Origin: Achromobacter sp. Root83
GTDB taxonomy: Bacteria > Pseudomonadota > Gammaproteobacteria > Burkholderiales > Burkholderiaceae_B
Length of the DNA: 64,000 bases
Assembly (NCBI RefSeq): GCF_001428845.1
Contig: NZ_LMIU01000027.1
Location: forward strand, 125,910 to 189,909
Direction: 5' to 3'
Shown here: piece by piece, positions 42,803 to 51,827 of the stretch
How positions within the stretch are numbered: the stretch's first letter is position 1
Layout of the letters: the number at the start of each line of letters is the position of its first letter
Translations under genes and position numbers: made by a program
Notes under the pieces: generated by a model
Told to the model about the DNA's origin: nothing
The model's input: only the letters and a program-made list of their open reading frames with translations
Databases searched by the model: none

Positions 42803-43786
42803 ATGAACACTGAATCCCTAGCCCTGGACTTCAAGAGCGCCACCCTGTATGCCATCCGGGTGGTTCTGCATAGCGCCGACCCCGAACGCCTGAACGCCGC
42901 GCTGGCCAAGCGCATGGCCGATGCAGGCAGCTTCTTCGAAAACGAGCCCGTCGTCATCGACGCCAGCCGCGTCGAGGAAAAAATCGATTGGGCCAATCTG
43001 GTCGCGGCCCTGCGCGGCCACAACCTGCCCCCCATCGGGGTGGTGGCCGAGGGCGCCAACCTGCAGGCCGCCCGCGAGGCCGGCCTGACGCCGGTGGAAC
43101 TGTCCACGCCCGCCGCCCGGCCTGCCCCCGTGGTGGACACCGCGCCGCCGAACGACGTCGCGACGCCCGTGCCCTCGGTGCCTGCCGCGGCCGTGGAAAT
43201 CGCGCCCGCGCCCACCGACACGTCGGCGGTAAATGGCGCGGCGGCCGATGCTGCGGCGGTCGATACCGCGGCGGTCGATACCGCGGCGGTCGATACCGCG
43301 GCGGTCGATACCTCTGCAGCCGCCGCCGCAGCGCCCGGTAAATCCACCGGGAGGCCCGCGGCCGGCGACTCCGCGACGGAACCGATGCCGGCGCGCGCCG
43401 CAAGCAGCACCACGTCGGCCTCCAGCCCCACGCCCGCCGCGCCGCACTCGGCTTCGGCGCTGGTCATCACCAAACCGCTGCGTTCCGGCCAGCGCGTCTA
43501 CGCGCGCCACACCGACCTGGTCGTGATCGGCATGGTGAGCCAGGGCGCGGAAGTCATCGCCGACGGCAACGTGCATGTATATGGCCCGCTGCGCGGCAAG
43601 GCGATGGCCGGCGCGCGCGGCGACACCTCGGCCCGCATCTTCACGACGCATCTGGACGCGGAGCTGCTGGCCGTGGCCGGCGTCTACCGTGTGGTCGAGG
43701 ACAAGCTCGACCGCACACTGCAGAATCAACCCGCGCTGGTCCGGCTGGACGGCGACACCTTGCGCATCGAGGCACTGAAGGCGTAA
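42803..43786 (+). CDS. minC: Septum site-determining protein MinC with long Ala-rich linker
   Basis: A 327-residue FtsZ-polymerisation inhibitor. The N-terminal FtsZ-interacting domain (about 1-105) begins [20 protein letters not shown]. The C-terminal beta-helix (about 222-327) contains [44 protein letters not shown] and [21 protein letters not shown] for MinD binding. In between is a linker of about 115 residues rich in Ala, Pro, Thr, with four consecutive AAVDT repeats; E. coli MinC is only 231 residues. Confidence 0.95.
   Translation: MNTESLALDFKSATLYAIRVVLHSADPERLNAALAKRMADAGSFFENEPVVIDASRVEEKIDWANLVAALRGHNLPPIGVVAEGANLQAAREAGLTPVELSTPAARPAPVVDTAPPNDVATPVPSVPAAAVEIAPAPTDTSAVNGAAADAAAVDTAAVDTAAVDTAAVDTSAAAAAAPGKSTGRPAAGDSATEPMPARAASSTTSASSPTPAAPHSASALVITKPLRSGQRVYARHTDLVVIGMVSQGAEVIADGNVHVYGPLRGKAMAGARGDTSARIFTTHLDAELLAVAGVYRVVEDKLDRTLQNQPALVRLDGDTLRIEALKA
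43238..43312 (+). repeat. 15-bp tandem repeat inside minC
   Basis: Four perfect copies of GCGGCGGTCGATACC (43253-43312) preceded by one degenerate copy (43238-43252), encoding AAVDT units in the linker. Copy number may vary between strains by replication slippage without frameshift. Confidence 0.95.
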
Positions 43787-43930
43787 GCCAACACCCCTGG
43801 GTGCGCACGCCTTGAGAGCAGGCGGCGCGGCGGAGCCGTGCACAAATCTCAACACATCCTGTAAGAAGCCTTACACGGGCTTTTTGCTTTACGATAACGC
43901 GATTTATTCGAACATAAGGGTTTGATCGTC

Positions 43931-44746
43931 ATGACACGCATTGTTGTGGTGACTTCCGGCAAAGGCGGCGTGGGTAAAACCACGACGAGCGCCAGTTTTT
44001 CCGCGGGCCTCGCGATGCGGGGCCACAAAACCGCTGTCATCGACTTCGACGTCGGCCTGCGCAATCTCGACCTCATCATGGGCTGCGAGCGTCGCGTGGT
44101 GTACGACTTCGTCAATGTGATCCAGGGCGAAGCCACCCTCAACCAGGCGCTGATCAAGGACAAGCAGCTTGAAAACCTGTTCATCCTGCCCGCCTCGCAA
44201 ACGCGCGACAAAGACGCGCTGACGCAGGATGGCGTGGAAAAGGTCATCAATGACCTGAAGGACATGGGTTTCGACTACATCGTCTGCGACTCGCCCGCCG
44301 GCATCGAGACGGGCGCGTTGATGGCCGCGTACTTCGCGGACGACGCGCTGGTGGTGACCAACCCCGAAGTCTCGTCGGTGCGCGACTCCGACCGCATCCT
44401 GGGCATTCTGGCCGCGAAATCCAAGCGCGCGGTCGACGGCGGCGAGCCGGTCAAGGAATTCCTGCTCCTGACCCGCTACAACCCCAAGCGCGTTTCCGAC
44501 GGCGAAATGCTGTCGCTGGGCGACATCGAAGACATCCTGCGCATCAAGCTGATCGGCGTCATCCCCGAATCGGAAGCCGTGCTGCAAGCGTCGAACCAGG
44601 GTCTGCCCGCCATCCACCTGAAAGAGACCGACGTCTCCGAAGCCTACAAGGACGTCGTCAGCCGCTACCTTGGCGAAGACAAGGCCCTGCGCTTTACCGA
44701 CTACGAAAAGCCCAATTTCCTGAAACGCCTGTTCGGAGGCAAGTAA
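43931..44746 (+). CDS. minD: Septum site-determining ATPase MinD
   Basis: A 271-residue membrane-cycling ATPase. The deviant Walker A is VTSGKGGVGKTTTSA, with VIDFDVGLRNLDLIMGCERRVVYD and YIVCDSPAGIE following. The C-terminal amphipathic membrane-targeting helix ends in FLKRLFGGK. ATG 43931 is preceded by AAGGG. It recruits MinC and is released by MinE. Confidence 0.97.
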   Translation: MTRIVVVTSGKGGVGKTTTSASFSAGLAMRGHKTAVIDFDVGLRNLDLIMGCERRVVYDFVNVIQGEATLNQALIKDKQLENLFILPASQTRDKDALTQDGVEKVINDLKDMGFDYIVCDSPAGIETGALMAAYFADDALVVTNPEVSSVRDSDRILGILAAKSKRAVDGGEPVKEFLLLTRYNPKRVSDGEMLSLGDIEDILRIKLIGVIPESEAVLQASNQGLPAIHLKETDVSEAYKDVVSRYLGEDKALRFTDYEKPNFLKRLFGGK

Positions 44747-44749
44747 GCA

Positions 44750-45007
44750 ATGTCCTTCCTGTCGTTTCTGCTCGGTCAAAAGAAATCTTCCGCTTCCGTC
44801 GCCAAAGAACGGTTGCAGATCATCCTGGCCCACGAGCGGGGCCGCGGCGACTCGCCCGACTACCTGCCGCAGTTGCAGCAGGAACTTATCGCGGTCATCT
44901 CCAAGTACGTGAAGATCAACCCAGAAGACATCAAGGTGCACCTGGAACGCCAGGACACGCTGGAGGTGTTGGAGGTGAAGATCGAGATGCCGCAGAACGA
45001 GCCCTGA
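44750..45007 (+). CDS. minE: Cell division topological specificity factor MinE
   Basis: An 85-residue activator of MinD. It has the N-terminal membrane/MinD-binding segment [19 protein letters not shown] and the topological domain [31 protein letters not shown]. It starts 3 bp after minD, and its ribosome binding site (GGAGG) lies within the end of minD. Confidence 0.97.
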   Translation: MSFLSFLLGQKKSSASVAKERLQIILAHERGRGDSPDYLPQLQQELIAVISKYVKINPEDIKVHLERQDTLEVLEVKIEMPQNEP

Positions 45008-45015
45008 CGCCTCTT

Positions 45016-45037
45016 GCACGCCGGCCCGCCGGCGTGC
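45016..45037 (+). terminator. Hairpin after minE
   Basis: A perfect 9-bp stem GCACGCCGG/CCGGCGTGC with a 4-nt loop 8 bp after the minE stop. There is no plus-strand T-tract, so termination may need Rho or be incomplete. Confidence 0.5.
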
Positions 45038-45044
45038 CTGCGCA

Positions 45045-45074
45045 TAAAAAAACGCCCGGCATATGCCGGGCGTT
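45045..45074 (-). terminator. Rho-independent terminator of the lipoprotein gene
   Basis: A perfect 12+12-bp palindrome centred at 45062/45063 (core CGCCCGGCAT/ATGCCGGGCG), followed in the minus sense by a T-run (A-tract 45046-45052). It lies 19 bp after the lipoprotein stop. Confidence 0.88.
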
Positions 45075-45092
45075 CCGCATTGGGACAGACGT

Positions 45093-45317
45093 TCAGCGCT
45101 TGCCGACCTGATCGCCGATCACGCCGCCGATTGCCGCTCCCCCCACTGTGCCAAGTACGCCGCCGTTGGTGATCACGGCGCCTGCCACGCCGCCCAGCGC
45201 GGCGCCACCGACGGTGCTCTTTTGACGATGGCTCATGCCATCCCAGGAAGAGCAGCCAGCCATGGTGGCGGTGATGGCCAGTGCGGCACAGATTTTGGAA
45301 AGCGATGCGATTTTCAT
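45093..45317 (-). CDS. Glycine-zipper lipoprotein (OsmB-like)
   Basis: A 74-residue small lipoprotein. A signal peptide ends in the lipobox MAGC (acylated Cys about 22). Two glycine-zipper segments follow, GGAALGGVAGAVI and GGVLGTVGGAAIGGVIGD, which can pack helices in a membrane. An AGGAG ribosome binding site precedes the ATG. OsmB/SlyB-like proteins are envelope stress lipoproteins; no direct function is known. Confidence 0.88.
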   Translation of the reverse strand: MKIASLSKICAALAITATMAGCSSWDGMSHRQKSTVGGAALGGVAGAVITNGGVLGTVGGAAIGGVIGDQVGKR

Positions 45318-45508
45318 GATGAAGCTCCTATTCTTGTACCCAGGGGCCGCACCGATGAACCTGACGCGAGCGCGCGGTCCCTTTTTGGGTTTAGAGCTTT
45401 CAGGATCGCAAAATATCGGAAGCCGGGGTGTTAGGTTTGCCGAGGAATTGTGTCAAAGGGCGAGAAGATCTTTGCGCTCCCCGGGCGCATTGTTGCAGGC
45501 GCCGACGG

Positions 45509-46042
45509 CTATTTGACCAGACGTAACGCGTCACGGAAGCGCGGGTGTTCGCAGGTCTCCAGCCATTCGAAAATCGCCATCTCCGAGGTGACGATTTCCG
45601 CGCCGTGCGCACGCGCGCGGCGCAACGCGGCGTGGTGGTCGGAGGACTTGCGCGATCCCGCGGCATCGGCCACGAGCACGGCCTTGTAGCCCAGGTCGAC
45701 CAAGCCGATCACGGTCTGCAAGACGCAGATATGCGCCTCGCAACCCGCGACCAGCACCGTCCTGCGCGAAGCCGGCAGCCAGCCATCGAAGCCGGGTTCG
45801 CGCGCGGCCGAGAAATGCATCTTCTGGAACGTGCCTTGCACCAGCTCGCGCAGCGGATCAACCGTGACACCCAGCATCTTGCTGTGATGCTCGGTGGCGA
45901 CCACCGGCACATCCAGCAGGCGCGCGGCCTGCGCGAGCTTGTGCGCGGCGTTGAGCACCGCGTCGCCGTCATGGATGACGGGCATCAGGCGGCCCTGCAT
46001 GTCGACGATCAGCAGGGTGGAATCGGAGGCGGACAGCAGCAT
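45509..46042 (-). CDS. Isochorismatase-family hydrolase
   Basis: A 177-residue cysteine hydrolase fold protein (YcaC-like). Expected catalytic residues are Asp in LLIVDMQGRLMP and Cys in VLVAGCEAHICVLQT; the cis-peptide region is supplied by the VAGCEAH segment. ATG 46042 has GGAG about 9 nt upstream; the frame is open 21 codons further. The substrate is unknown: members cleave isochorismate, nicotinamide or carbamates. Confidence 0.9.
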   Translation of the reverse strand: MLLSASDSTLLIVDMQGRLMPVIHDGDAVLNAAHKLAQAARLLDVPVVATEHHSKMLGVTVDPLRELVQGTFQKMHFSAAREPGFDGWLPASRRTVLVAGCEAHICVLQTVIGLVDLGYKAVLVADAAGSRKSSDHHAALRRARAHGAEIVTSEMAIFEWLETCEHPRFRDALRLVK

Positions 46043-46121
46043 GGCGGAATCTCCGGAAATCTTGTGGATAGGACCCATGAGCGGCTGATGGCACCCAACG
46101 CCCAAACGAGTCCGTGCAGGC

Positions 46122-46502
46122 TCAATGATATAGCGGCGGTTCCGCAGACAGATTCAGCGCAGCGGCGATCGCCCGAAGCCGTTTGTCCTTGGTCCACAGC
46201 GCTGCCCCAGGGGTTAAACGCGTAGACGCCAGGAGATGCAAATCGACGTACCCAATACCTCTGCCAAACAATTTTTCAGCATGAAGGAAATGCAGGGCTT
46301 CGTCGTGGGTCGCGCTTACGGCCCGAGGCAATAAGGTCAAGGCTCCAAGCACCATTTCACGACGCCCGAGAGACCCGAGGGCGAGCTCTCCAACAATGAA
46401 CGGGTGCGTCAATACATATTCCTTGTTCAGCAACTGGATAAGCCGAGGCTCCCCGGCCGCTCCCAGATGGTCTATCCAGATGGAAGTATCAACCAGGATC
46501 AT
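46122..46502 (-). CDS. vapC: VapC-type PIN-domain toxin
   Basis: A 126-residue PIN-domain ribonuclease. Acidic metal-binding residues are seen in MILVDTSIWIDHL (Asp), FIVGELALGSLG (Glu), GIGYVDLHLLAS (Asp) and LWTKDKRLRAIA (Asp). ATG 46502 is used, overlapping the antitoxin gene by 14 bp, as usual for vapBC. Targets are usually tRNA or rRNA. Local base composition is more AT-rich than the flanks, in keeping with acquisition. Confidence 0.92.
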   Translation of the reverse strand: MILVDTSIWIDHLGAAGEPRLIQLLNKEYVLTHPFIVGELALGSLGRREMVLGALTLLPRAVSATHDEALHFLHAEKLFGRGIGYVDLHLLASTRLTPGAALWTKDKRLRAIAAALNLSAEPPLYH

Positions 46503-46698
46503 CGGACGTCCGCGTCTGGCGCCGAGGAACCGGTGTGAGCTTCGGTGCGCTTCCGCCGAGTTTGGCGAGGCGCTTCGCCGCCTCTTTCTGCACAAGATTG
46601 ACCAATGCTTGCTGCATCAGCGCCGATGTTTCCTGAATGCCCGTGTACAAACGAGCCTGCTCGAGCAATTCGTCATCGAGCGTCACGGTCGTGCGCAT
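46489..46698 (-). CDS. vapB: VapB-type antitoxin
   Basis: A 69-residue antitoxin. The N-terminus MRTTVTLDDELLEQARLYTGI is the ribbon-helix-helix DNA-binding pattern of this VapB family, followed by ALMQQALVNLVQKEAAKRLAKLGG and a flexible, toxin-binding C-terminus. AAGGGGG lies 9 nt before ATG 46698. It probably represses its own operon at the nearby inverted repeat. Confidence 0.92.
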   Translation of the reverse strand: MRTTVTLDDELLEQARLYTGIQETSALMQQALVNLVQKEAAKRLAKLGGSAPKLTPVPRRQTRTSDDPG

Positions 46699-46732
46699 GC
46701 CCGCCCCCTTATGAAGTGGATGAATCACCAAA

Positions 46733-46748
46733 CGCATCATTTGATGCG
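46733..46748 (-). promoter_or_regulatory. Inverted repeat, probable VapB/VapBC operator
   Basis: Arms CGCATCA (46733-46739) and TGATGCG (46742-46748) with a 2-bp centre, 35 bp upstream of the vapB ATG and just downstream of a TAGAAT -10-like box. The position suits autoregulation. Confidence 0.6.
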
Positions 46749-46768
46749 ATTTTTTATTCTATCACCGC

Positions 46769-46796
46769 AAAAAAAACCCCGGCGCTTTGACCGGGG
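46769..46796 (-). terminator. Rho-independent terminator of ettA
   Basis: Stem CCCCGG/CCGGGG with an 8-nt loop (46777-46796) followed in the minus sense by eight T. It lies 26 bp after the ettA stop and overlaps the vapBC promoter region. Confidence 0.85.
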
Positions 46797-46822
46797 ATTT
46801 CAGACTGCTTTACTGTTTGGCC

Positions 46823-48496
46823 TTACTTCAAGGCCTTGTAGCGCAGGCGCTTGGGCTTGGCGCCCTCTTCGCCCAGGCGGCGCTTCTTGTCGGCTTCGTA
46901 CTCTTGGTAGTTGCCGTCAAAGAACACCACTTGCGAATCGCCTTCGAAGGCCATGATGTGCGTGGCGATACGGTCCAGGAACCAGCGGTCATGGCTGATC
47001 ACCATGACGCTGCCGGGGAACTCCAGCAGCCCGTCTTCCAGGGCGCGCAAGGTTTCCACGTCGAGATCGTTGGACGGTTCGTCAAGCAGCAGCACGTTGC
47101 CGCCGGCAATCAGCGTCTTGGCCATGTGCAGGCGGCCGCGTTCGCCGCCCGACAGCTGACCCACGACCTTGTTCTGGTCGCCGCCCTTGAAGTTGAAGCG
47201 GCCCAGATAGGCGCGCGACGACATTTCGAACTTGCCCACCGTCAGGATGTCGGCGCCGTCGGCCACCGCATCGAACACCGTCTTCTTGTCTTCCAGCGCA
47301 TCGCGCGACTGGTCGACGTAGGCCAGCTTCACGGTCTGGCCGATGGTCACTTCGCCCGAGTCCGGCTGCTCGCGGCCCGCGATCATGCGAAACAGCGTCG
47401 ACTTACCGGCCCCGTTGGCGCCGATGATGCCCACGATGGCGCCCGGCGGCACCTTGAAGCTGAGGTTGTCGATCAGCAGGCGGTCACCATAGGCCTTGCT
47501 GACATTGTTGAATTCGATGACCTCGTTGCCCAGGCGCTCGCCCACGGGAATGAAGATTTCCTGGGTTTCGTTGCGCTTCTGGTATTCGTAGGACGACAGT
47601 TCCTCGAAACGGGCCAGGCGCGCCTTGGCCTTGGCCTGGCGTCCCTTCGGGTTCTGGCGCACCCATTCCAGTTCCTTCTTGATGGTCTTCTGGCGGGCGG
47701 ATTCCGAGGACTCTTCCTGCTTGAGGCGATCTTCCTTCTGTTCCAGCCACGAGCTGTAGTTGCCCTTCCAGGGAATCCCGTAGCCCCGGTCCAGCTCAAG
47801 AATCCACTCGGCCGCGTTGTCCAGGAAGTAGCGATCGTGGGTCACGCCCACGACGGTGCCCGGAAACTTGTGCAGGAACTGCTCAAGCCACTCCACGCTT
47901 TCGGCGTCCAAGTGGTTGGTGGGCTCGTCCAGCAATAGCATGTCGGGCTTGGACAGCAGCAGGCGGCACAAAGCCACGCGGCGCTTTTCCCCGCCGGACA
48001 GGTTGCCGACGATGGCATCCCAGGGCGGCAGGCGCAGCGCGTCGGCGGCGATTTCCATCTGGTGTTCGATGTCGTCCGAGCCGCTGGAGGCGGCCGCGGC
48101 GATGATGGCTTCCAGGTCAGCCTGCTCGGCGGCCAGCGCGTCGAAATCGGCATCCGGCTCGGCGTAAGCGGCGTAGACCTCGTCCAGGCGCTTCTTGGCG
48201 GTCACCACCGCGCCCAGGCCTTCTTCAACCGACTGGCGCACCGTGTGCTCGGGGTTGAGCTGCGGTTCCTGCGGCAGATAGCCGATGTTCAGGCCCGGCA
48301 TGGGAATGGCTTCGCCTTCGATCTCGCGGTCGACGCCCGCCATGATCTTCAGCAGCGTCGACTTGCCCGAGCCGTTCAGGCCCAGCACGCCGATCTTGGC
48401 GCCAGGAAAAAACGAAAGCGAGATATCGCGCAGGATCTGCCGCTTGGGCGGCACGATCTTGCCGACGCGGTTCATGGTGTAGACGTATTGGGCCAT
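46823..48496 (-). CDS. ettA: Energy-dependent translational throttle ATPase EttA (ABC-F)
   Basis: A 557-residue cytoplasmic protein with two ABC cassettes and no membrane domain. Walker A motifs: GLNGSGKST and GANGAGKST. Signature motifs: [11 protein letters not shown] and [11 protein letters not shown]. Walker [12 protein letters not shown] and [11 protein letters not shown]. Between the cassettes is the P-site tRNA interaction motif region with [24 protein letters not shown]. EttA binds the ribosomal E site and gates the first elongation step according to ATP/ADP ratio. Confidence 0.95.
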   Translation of the reverse strand: MAQYVYTMNRVGKIVPPKRQILRDISLSFFPGAKIGVLGLNGSGKSTLLKIMAGVDREIEGEAIPMPGLNIGYLPQEPQLNPEHTVRQSVEEGLGAVVTAKKRLDEVYAAYAEPDADFDALAAEQADLEAIIAAAASSGSDDIEHQMEIAADALRLPPWDAIVGNLSGGEKRRVALCRLLLSKPDMLLLDEPTNHLDAESVEWLEQFLHKFPGTVVGVTHDRYFLDNAAEWILELDRGYGIPWKGNYSSWLEQKEDRLKQEESSESARQKTIKKELEWVRQNPKGRQAKAKARLARFEELSSYEYQKRNETQEIFIPVGERLGNEVIEFNNVSKAYGDRLLIDNLSFKVPPGAIVGIIGANGAGKSTLFRMIAGREQPDSGEVTIGQTVKLAYVDQSRDALEDKKTVFDAVADGADILTVGKFEMSSRAYLGRFNFKGGDQNKVVGQLSGGERGRLHMAKTLIAGGNVLLLDEPSNDLDVETLRALEDGLLEFPGSVMVISHDRWFLDRIATHIMAFEGDSQVVFFDGNYQEYEADKKRRLGEEGAKPKRLRYKALK

Positions 48497-48589
48497 GGGC
48501 TCGTATAGGAGATATAGCTGAGAAACCGTTGATTGTAGGCCGGAACCCTGACCGGCGTGCGGCCGCCGCGATCCAGCCCCGATTCCCGC

Positions 48590-49513
48590 TCAGGGGGCCT
48601 TGCCCCCGCGCGCGCCAAGACGCGGCGTGCGCAGCTGCGCCAGCATCACGCCGGCCAGCGCCAGCGCCCCGCCCACGATGTGGAACATGTGCGGCTTTTC
48701 GTCCAGGAACACCGCGGCGATCGCCACCGTGCCCACCGGCATCAGGTTCAGGAACACACTGGCTCGATTGGGCCCCAGATGCTTCACGCCCTGCATCCAC
48801 AGGAACGGCGCGAACAGCGACGGAAAGATCGCCGCATACAGCACCAGCGGCACATTGGCGGCATTGAGCGGCGACGGCGCCGCCAGCAGGAAGGCCGGCA
48901 ACTGGAACAGCACGCCGAACCCGACCTGCACGTACAGCGACTGCCACGGCCCCACCGGCAGCCCCCAGCGGCGCAGCAGCACGCCGTACAGCGCGTAGGC
49001 CAGCGCCGCCAGCCCCATCAGCAGGTCTCCCGGGTTCGCACCCACCGACAGCAGCCGCGCCGGATCGCCCTCGCCGATCAGCAGCGCCAGGCCCGCCAGC
49101 GAGATCAGGCCTCCCAGCATCGCCATCAGGGTGGGACTCTGGCGCAGCACCACCGTCCCCACCGCGATGGTCAACAGCGGAATCATCGCCGTGATGATGC
49201 CCATATTGGTCGCCGTGGTGCTCGATGCCGCCACATAGGCCAGCCCCTGGTACAGCGCCATCCCCAGCCCGCCCAGCACCGCGAACTTGGGCAGGTACGG
49301 CACGATGAGCCGGCGCTGCGCCCACACGCCCGGCAGCGCGAAAGGCGTCAGCAAGACGCCGGCCAGCGCCCAGCGGTAAAAACCAATGACCGCCGGCGCG
49401 ATCACGCCGGCGGCCATCTTGGTCACGATCATGTTGACCGACCAGATCAGGGCCGCCAGCAGCGGAAACAGCAGATAGCGGAGGGGAATGGTCGAAGAAT
49501 CAGCGCGCGTCAT
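48590..49513 (-). CDS. EamA/DMT-family transporter
   Basis: A 307-residue, ten-helix transporter with two EamA repeats: LLAALIWSVNMIVTKMAAGVIAP with FYRWALAGVLL in the first half, and LMGLAALAYALYGVLLRRW with LNLMPVGTVAIAAVFLDEKP in the second. Such proteins export amino acids or metabolites. No strong ribosome binding site precedes the ATG. The substrate is unassigned. Confidence 0.9.
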   Translation of the reverse strand: MTRADSSTIPLRYLLFPLLAALIWSVNMIVTKMAAGVIAPAVIGFYRWALAGVLLTPFALPGVWAQRRLIVPYLPKFAVLGGLGMALYQGLAYVAASSTTATNMGIITAMIPLLTIAVGTVVLRQSPTLMAMLGGLISLAGLALLIGEGDPARLLSVGANPGDLLMGLAALAYALYGVLLRRWGLPVGPWQSLYVQVGFGVLFQLPAFLLAAPSPLNAANVPLVLYAAIFPSLFAPFLWMQGVKHLGPNRASVFLNLMPVGTVAIAAVFLDEKPHMFHIVGGALALAGVMLAQLRTPRLGARGGKAP

Positions 49514-49787
49514 AAAACAGGTAATACCGGACGAAGACAGGCGGCAAGTGTAAGGGCGCGTCCGCCGTCATGGAAACCGGCGTCCCTGAAGGGGCCCGCC
49601 CATCGCGCCGCAGTACGCCATCCGGATACCTCCGCCCGGGGACCACCGCCGCCCGCGCCATCCGCGCCGCTCCGTCCCCCTCGTCATCCAAGCGTCCGAT
49701 GCACTGCAACGCGGATCGCGCGACAATAGCGCCTGACTTTACGTATCCGCCGTGCCGTCGCGGCTTCATCGCGCCCTGGAACCCCTC

Positions 49788-50303
49788 ATGTCCGCCTCTG
49801 CTACTCCCCCTGCGTCCTTGACCCATTTCAGTGCCCCCGAACTGGACATGCTGGCCAAGACCGCGGACGCCCTCAGCGCCTACCTGGGCAAACCCGTGCT
49901 GGCCGAAGTGGTGCTGGGCGACGAGGGCACCGAATGGGTGACCTATGGTGTCCCCATGGACGAAAACGCCAAGGTCGACGAAGAACAGATCCACGTCCAG
50001 CTCGGCGGCCCCGGCGCTCGCATCCTCGGCAACCGCGGCGGCCTGCCCCAGTCCGACGACGACACCTATGACTGCCTCTACCTCTGGGCCGTCCAGATCT
50101 CGCTGAACGACGGCGAACGCTTCATCAAGCTGGACCAGGACGGCGAAGAATCCGCCTGGTCCGACAACCTGGAAGACGTGCTGCCCTTCGCCCTGTCGGA
50201 AGAACCGCAAGCGAATCCGGACGAGGAAGAGGAAGAAGAGGATGACGGCGACGACGAAGACGACGACACGCCGTACGACGACGTCCACGATCACCGTCAT
50301 TGA
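49788..50303 (+). CDS. Hypothetical protein with poly-acidic C-terminal tail
   Basis: A 171-residue soluble protein of unrecognised family. A folded-looking N-terminal part (SAPELDMLAKTADALSAYLGKPVLAEVVLGDEGTEWVTYG split around residue 40, then IHVQLGGPG and CLYLWAVQISLNDGERFIKLDQDG) is followed by a tail of about 30 residues made largely of Glu and Asp, ending DDVHDHRH. ATG 49788 is chosen over an upstream start at 49752 because the extra residues look non-conserved. Acidic/His tails may bind metal or cations; this is only a suggestion. Confidence 0.7.
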   Translation: MSASATPPASLTHFSAPELDMLAKTADALSAYLGKPVLAEVVLGDEGTEWVTYGVPMDENAKVDEEQIHVQLGGPGARILGNRGGLPQSDDDTYDCLYLWAVQISLNDGERFIKLDQDGEESAWSDNLEDVLPFALSEEPQANPDEEEEEEDDGDDEDDDTPYDDVHDHRH

Positions 50304-50355
50304 ACCCGGGCACTACCCGCTCCCACCGAGATGACCGGCACCCCAGCGCCGCCCC

Positions 50356-50411
50356 GGTGACGGGTGACGGGTGATTGGCGACGCATGCCACATAGCGCAT
50401 AGCGCATAGCG
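50356..50411. repeat. Two 7-bp triplicate tandem repeats
   Basis: GGTGACG, GGTGACG, GGTGATT at 50356-50376 and three perfect copies of CATAGCG at 50391-50411, within 56 bp of each other. Confidence 0.85.
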
Positions 50412-50478
50412 CACAACAAACCGCACACAGCAACCCGCAACCACCGCTCCGACGTCCCACCATCCCGACGCCAAACAA

Positions 50479-50499
50479 GGCCGCCCCCGCGGCCGTTTT
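50479..50499 (+). terminator. Weak terminator candidate after the acidic protein gene
   Basis: Stem GGCCGC/GCGGCC with a CCCC loop (50479-50494) followed by GTTTT. It is about 175 bp after the stop, so its assignment is uncertain. Confidence 0.4.
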
Positions 50500-50763
50500 G
50501 GCAGCCCCGCAACCCCTTCCCCCGCGCTCCATCCTCGGCCAAAACGCCAAGCACCCCGCCCTCCCCCGCGGCCGGGGCGATGCGTGCATCGGAGCCTGGG
50601 GCGGTGGCGGGCCGGGGTGCGCGGGGAGTCGATGCGCCCGACGGAATCCGAAGGCAGCCGCCGCAGGCGGCAACGAGGATGAGGCAGGGGCAGTCCGGAG
50701 CGAAGGCTCCGGACCGCAATCGTTGACCCGCGCACCCCGGCCCGCCGCCGCCCCAGGCGCCTC

Positions 50764-50830
50764 AAGAACCAGCACCCTGCGCAAGAATCAGCACCCTGCG
50801 CAAGAACCAGCACCCTGCGCAAGAACCAGG
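50764..50830. repeat. 19-bp tandem repeat, about 3.5 copies
   Basis: AAGAACCAGCACCCTGCGC at 50764-50782, a one-base variant at 50783-50801, a perfect copy at 50802-50820, and a partial copy at 50821-50830. The array abuts the stop codon of the last ABC transporter gene. Confidence 0.92.
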
Positions 50831-50831
50831 A

Positions 50832-51827
50832 TCACGCCGAGATCCGCCCCTCCTGCACCGCATGGCAAGCCACCACCGAAACGCCCGCCAGCATCGCCAC
50901 CGGCGCCTCGGCCCGGCAGCGGTCATTGGCATGCGGGCAACGCGGATGAAACGTACACCCCGGCGGCGGATTCAGCGGATTGGGCACCTCCCCCGCCACC
51001 GCCGTGCGCGGCTTGCCCGCGCCATTGAGATCCGGGATCGCCTCCAGCAGCATCCGCGTATACGGATGCCGCGGCCGCGCGAACAGCTCGTCGCGCGGCG
51101 CCACTTCCACCATGCGCCCCAGATACATCACGCCCACCCGGTCGGCCACGTGATGCACCACCGCAAGATTGTGGGAAATGAACAGATAGGTCAGCCCCAG
51201 CTTGCGCTGCAGATCCTTCATCAGGTTCAGCACCTGCGCCTGCACCGACACATCCAGCGCCGAGGTCGGCTCATCGCAGACCAGGAACTCGGGATTCACC
51301 GCCAACGCCCGCGCAATCGAAATGCGCTGCCGCTGCCCGCCCGAAAACTGATGCGGATAGCGCCCCTGATCCGCCGGATCCAGCCCCACCTGCCGGAGCA
51401 GATCCCCGACCCGCGCCACGCGCTCCTCGGCGGTCATCCGCGTATGCGTCAGCATCGGCTCAGCAATGATCCGGCCCACCCGCCAACGCGGATTCAGACT
51501 GGCATAAGGATCCTGAAAAATCATCTGCAGACGCTTGCGCAAGGCGCGCCCGCCCGGTTCCGACATGCGCGCCAGCGGCTGCCCGTCGAAGCGGATATCC
51601 CCGCGGGTCAGGCCATACAGCCCCACCAGCATCCGCGCCACCGTGGATTTTCCGCAGCCCGATTCGCCCACCAGCGCCAGCGTCTCGCCGCGCGCGATCT
51701 CGAACGACACCCCGTCCACCGCCCGCAGCATCACCTTCGGCTTGCCCGCCAGCTTGCGTTCCAGCCATGGCGGCGACACATCGAACCAACGCGCCGCATC
51801 CTTTACTTCCACCAATGGCGTGCTCAT
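50832..51827 (-). CDS. Dipeptide/oligopeptide ABC transporter ATPase (DppF/OppF-like)
   Basis: A 331-residue ATPase: Walker [11 protein letters not shown]-loop [18 protein letters not shown], signature [15 protein letters not shown], Walker [12 protein letters not shown], and the C-terminal oligopeptide-family domain with the cysteine cluster [15 protein letters not shown]...C (possible Fe-S or metal site). It overlaps the upstream ATPase gene by 4 bp. It is the last gene of the five-gene operon. Confidence 0.93.
   Translation of the reverse strand: MSTPLVEVKDAARWFDVSPPWLERKLAGKPKVMLRAVDGVSFEIARGETLALVGESGCGKSTVARMLVGLYGLTRGDIRFDGQPLARMSEPGGRALRKRLQMIFQDPYASLNPRWRVGRIIAEPMLTHTRMTAEERVARVGDLLRQVGLDPADQGRYPHQFSGGQRQRISIARALAVNPEFLVCDEPTSALDVSVQAQVLNLMKDLQRKLGLTYLFISHNLAVVHHVADRVGVMYLGRMVEVAPRDELFARPRHPYTRMLLEAIPDLNGAGKPRTAVAGEVPNPLNPPPGCTFHPRCPHANDRCRAEAPVAMLAGVSVVACHAVQEGRISA

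Larger units (their letters stand above)
50304..50831. other. Repeat-rich intergenic region
   Basis: No convincing gene. It contains short tandem repeats at 50356-50376, 50391-50411 and 50764-50830 (see separate entries) and a GC-rich hairpin at 50479-50494. Open frames here are long only because of GC content and carry no recognisable domain. Confidence 0.6.

Noticed and set aside
50764-50830. A short CRISPR array
   Set aside because: The 19-bp units are contiguous with no spacers and there are no cas genes; it is a simple tandem repeat.
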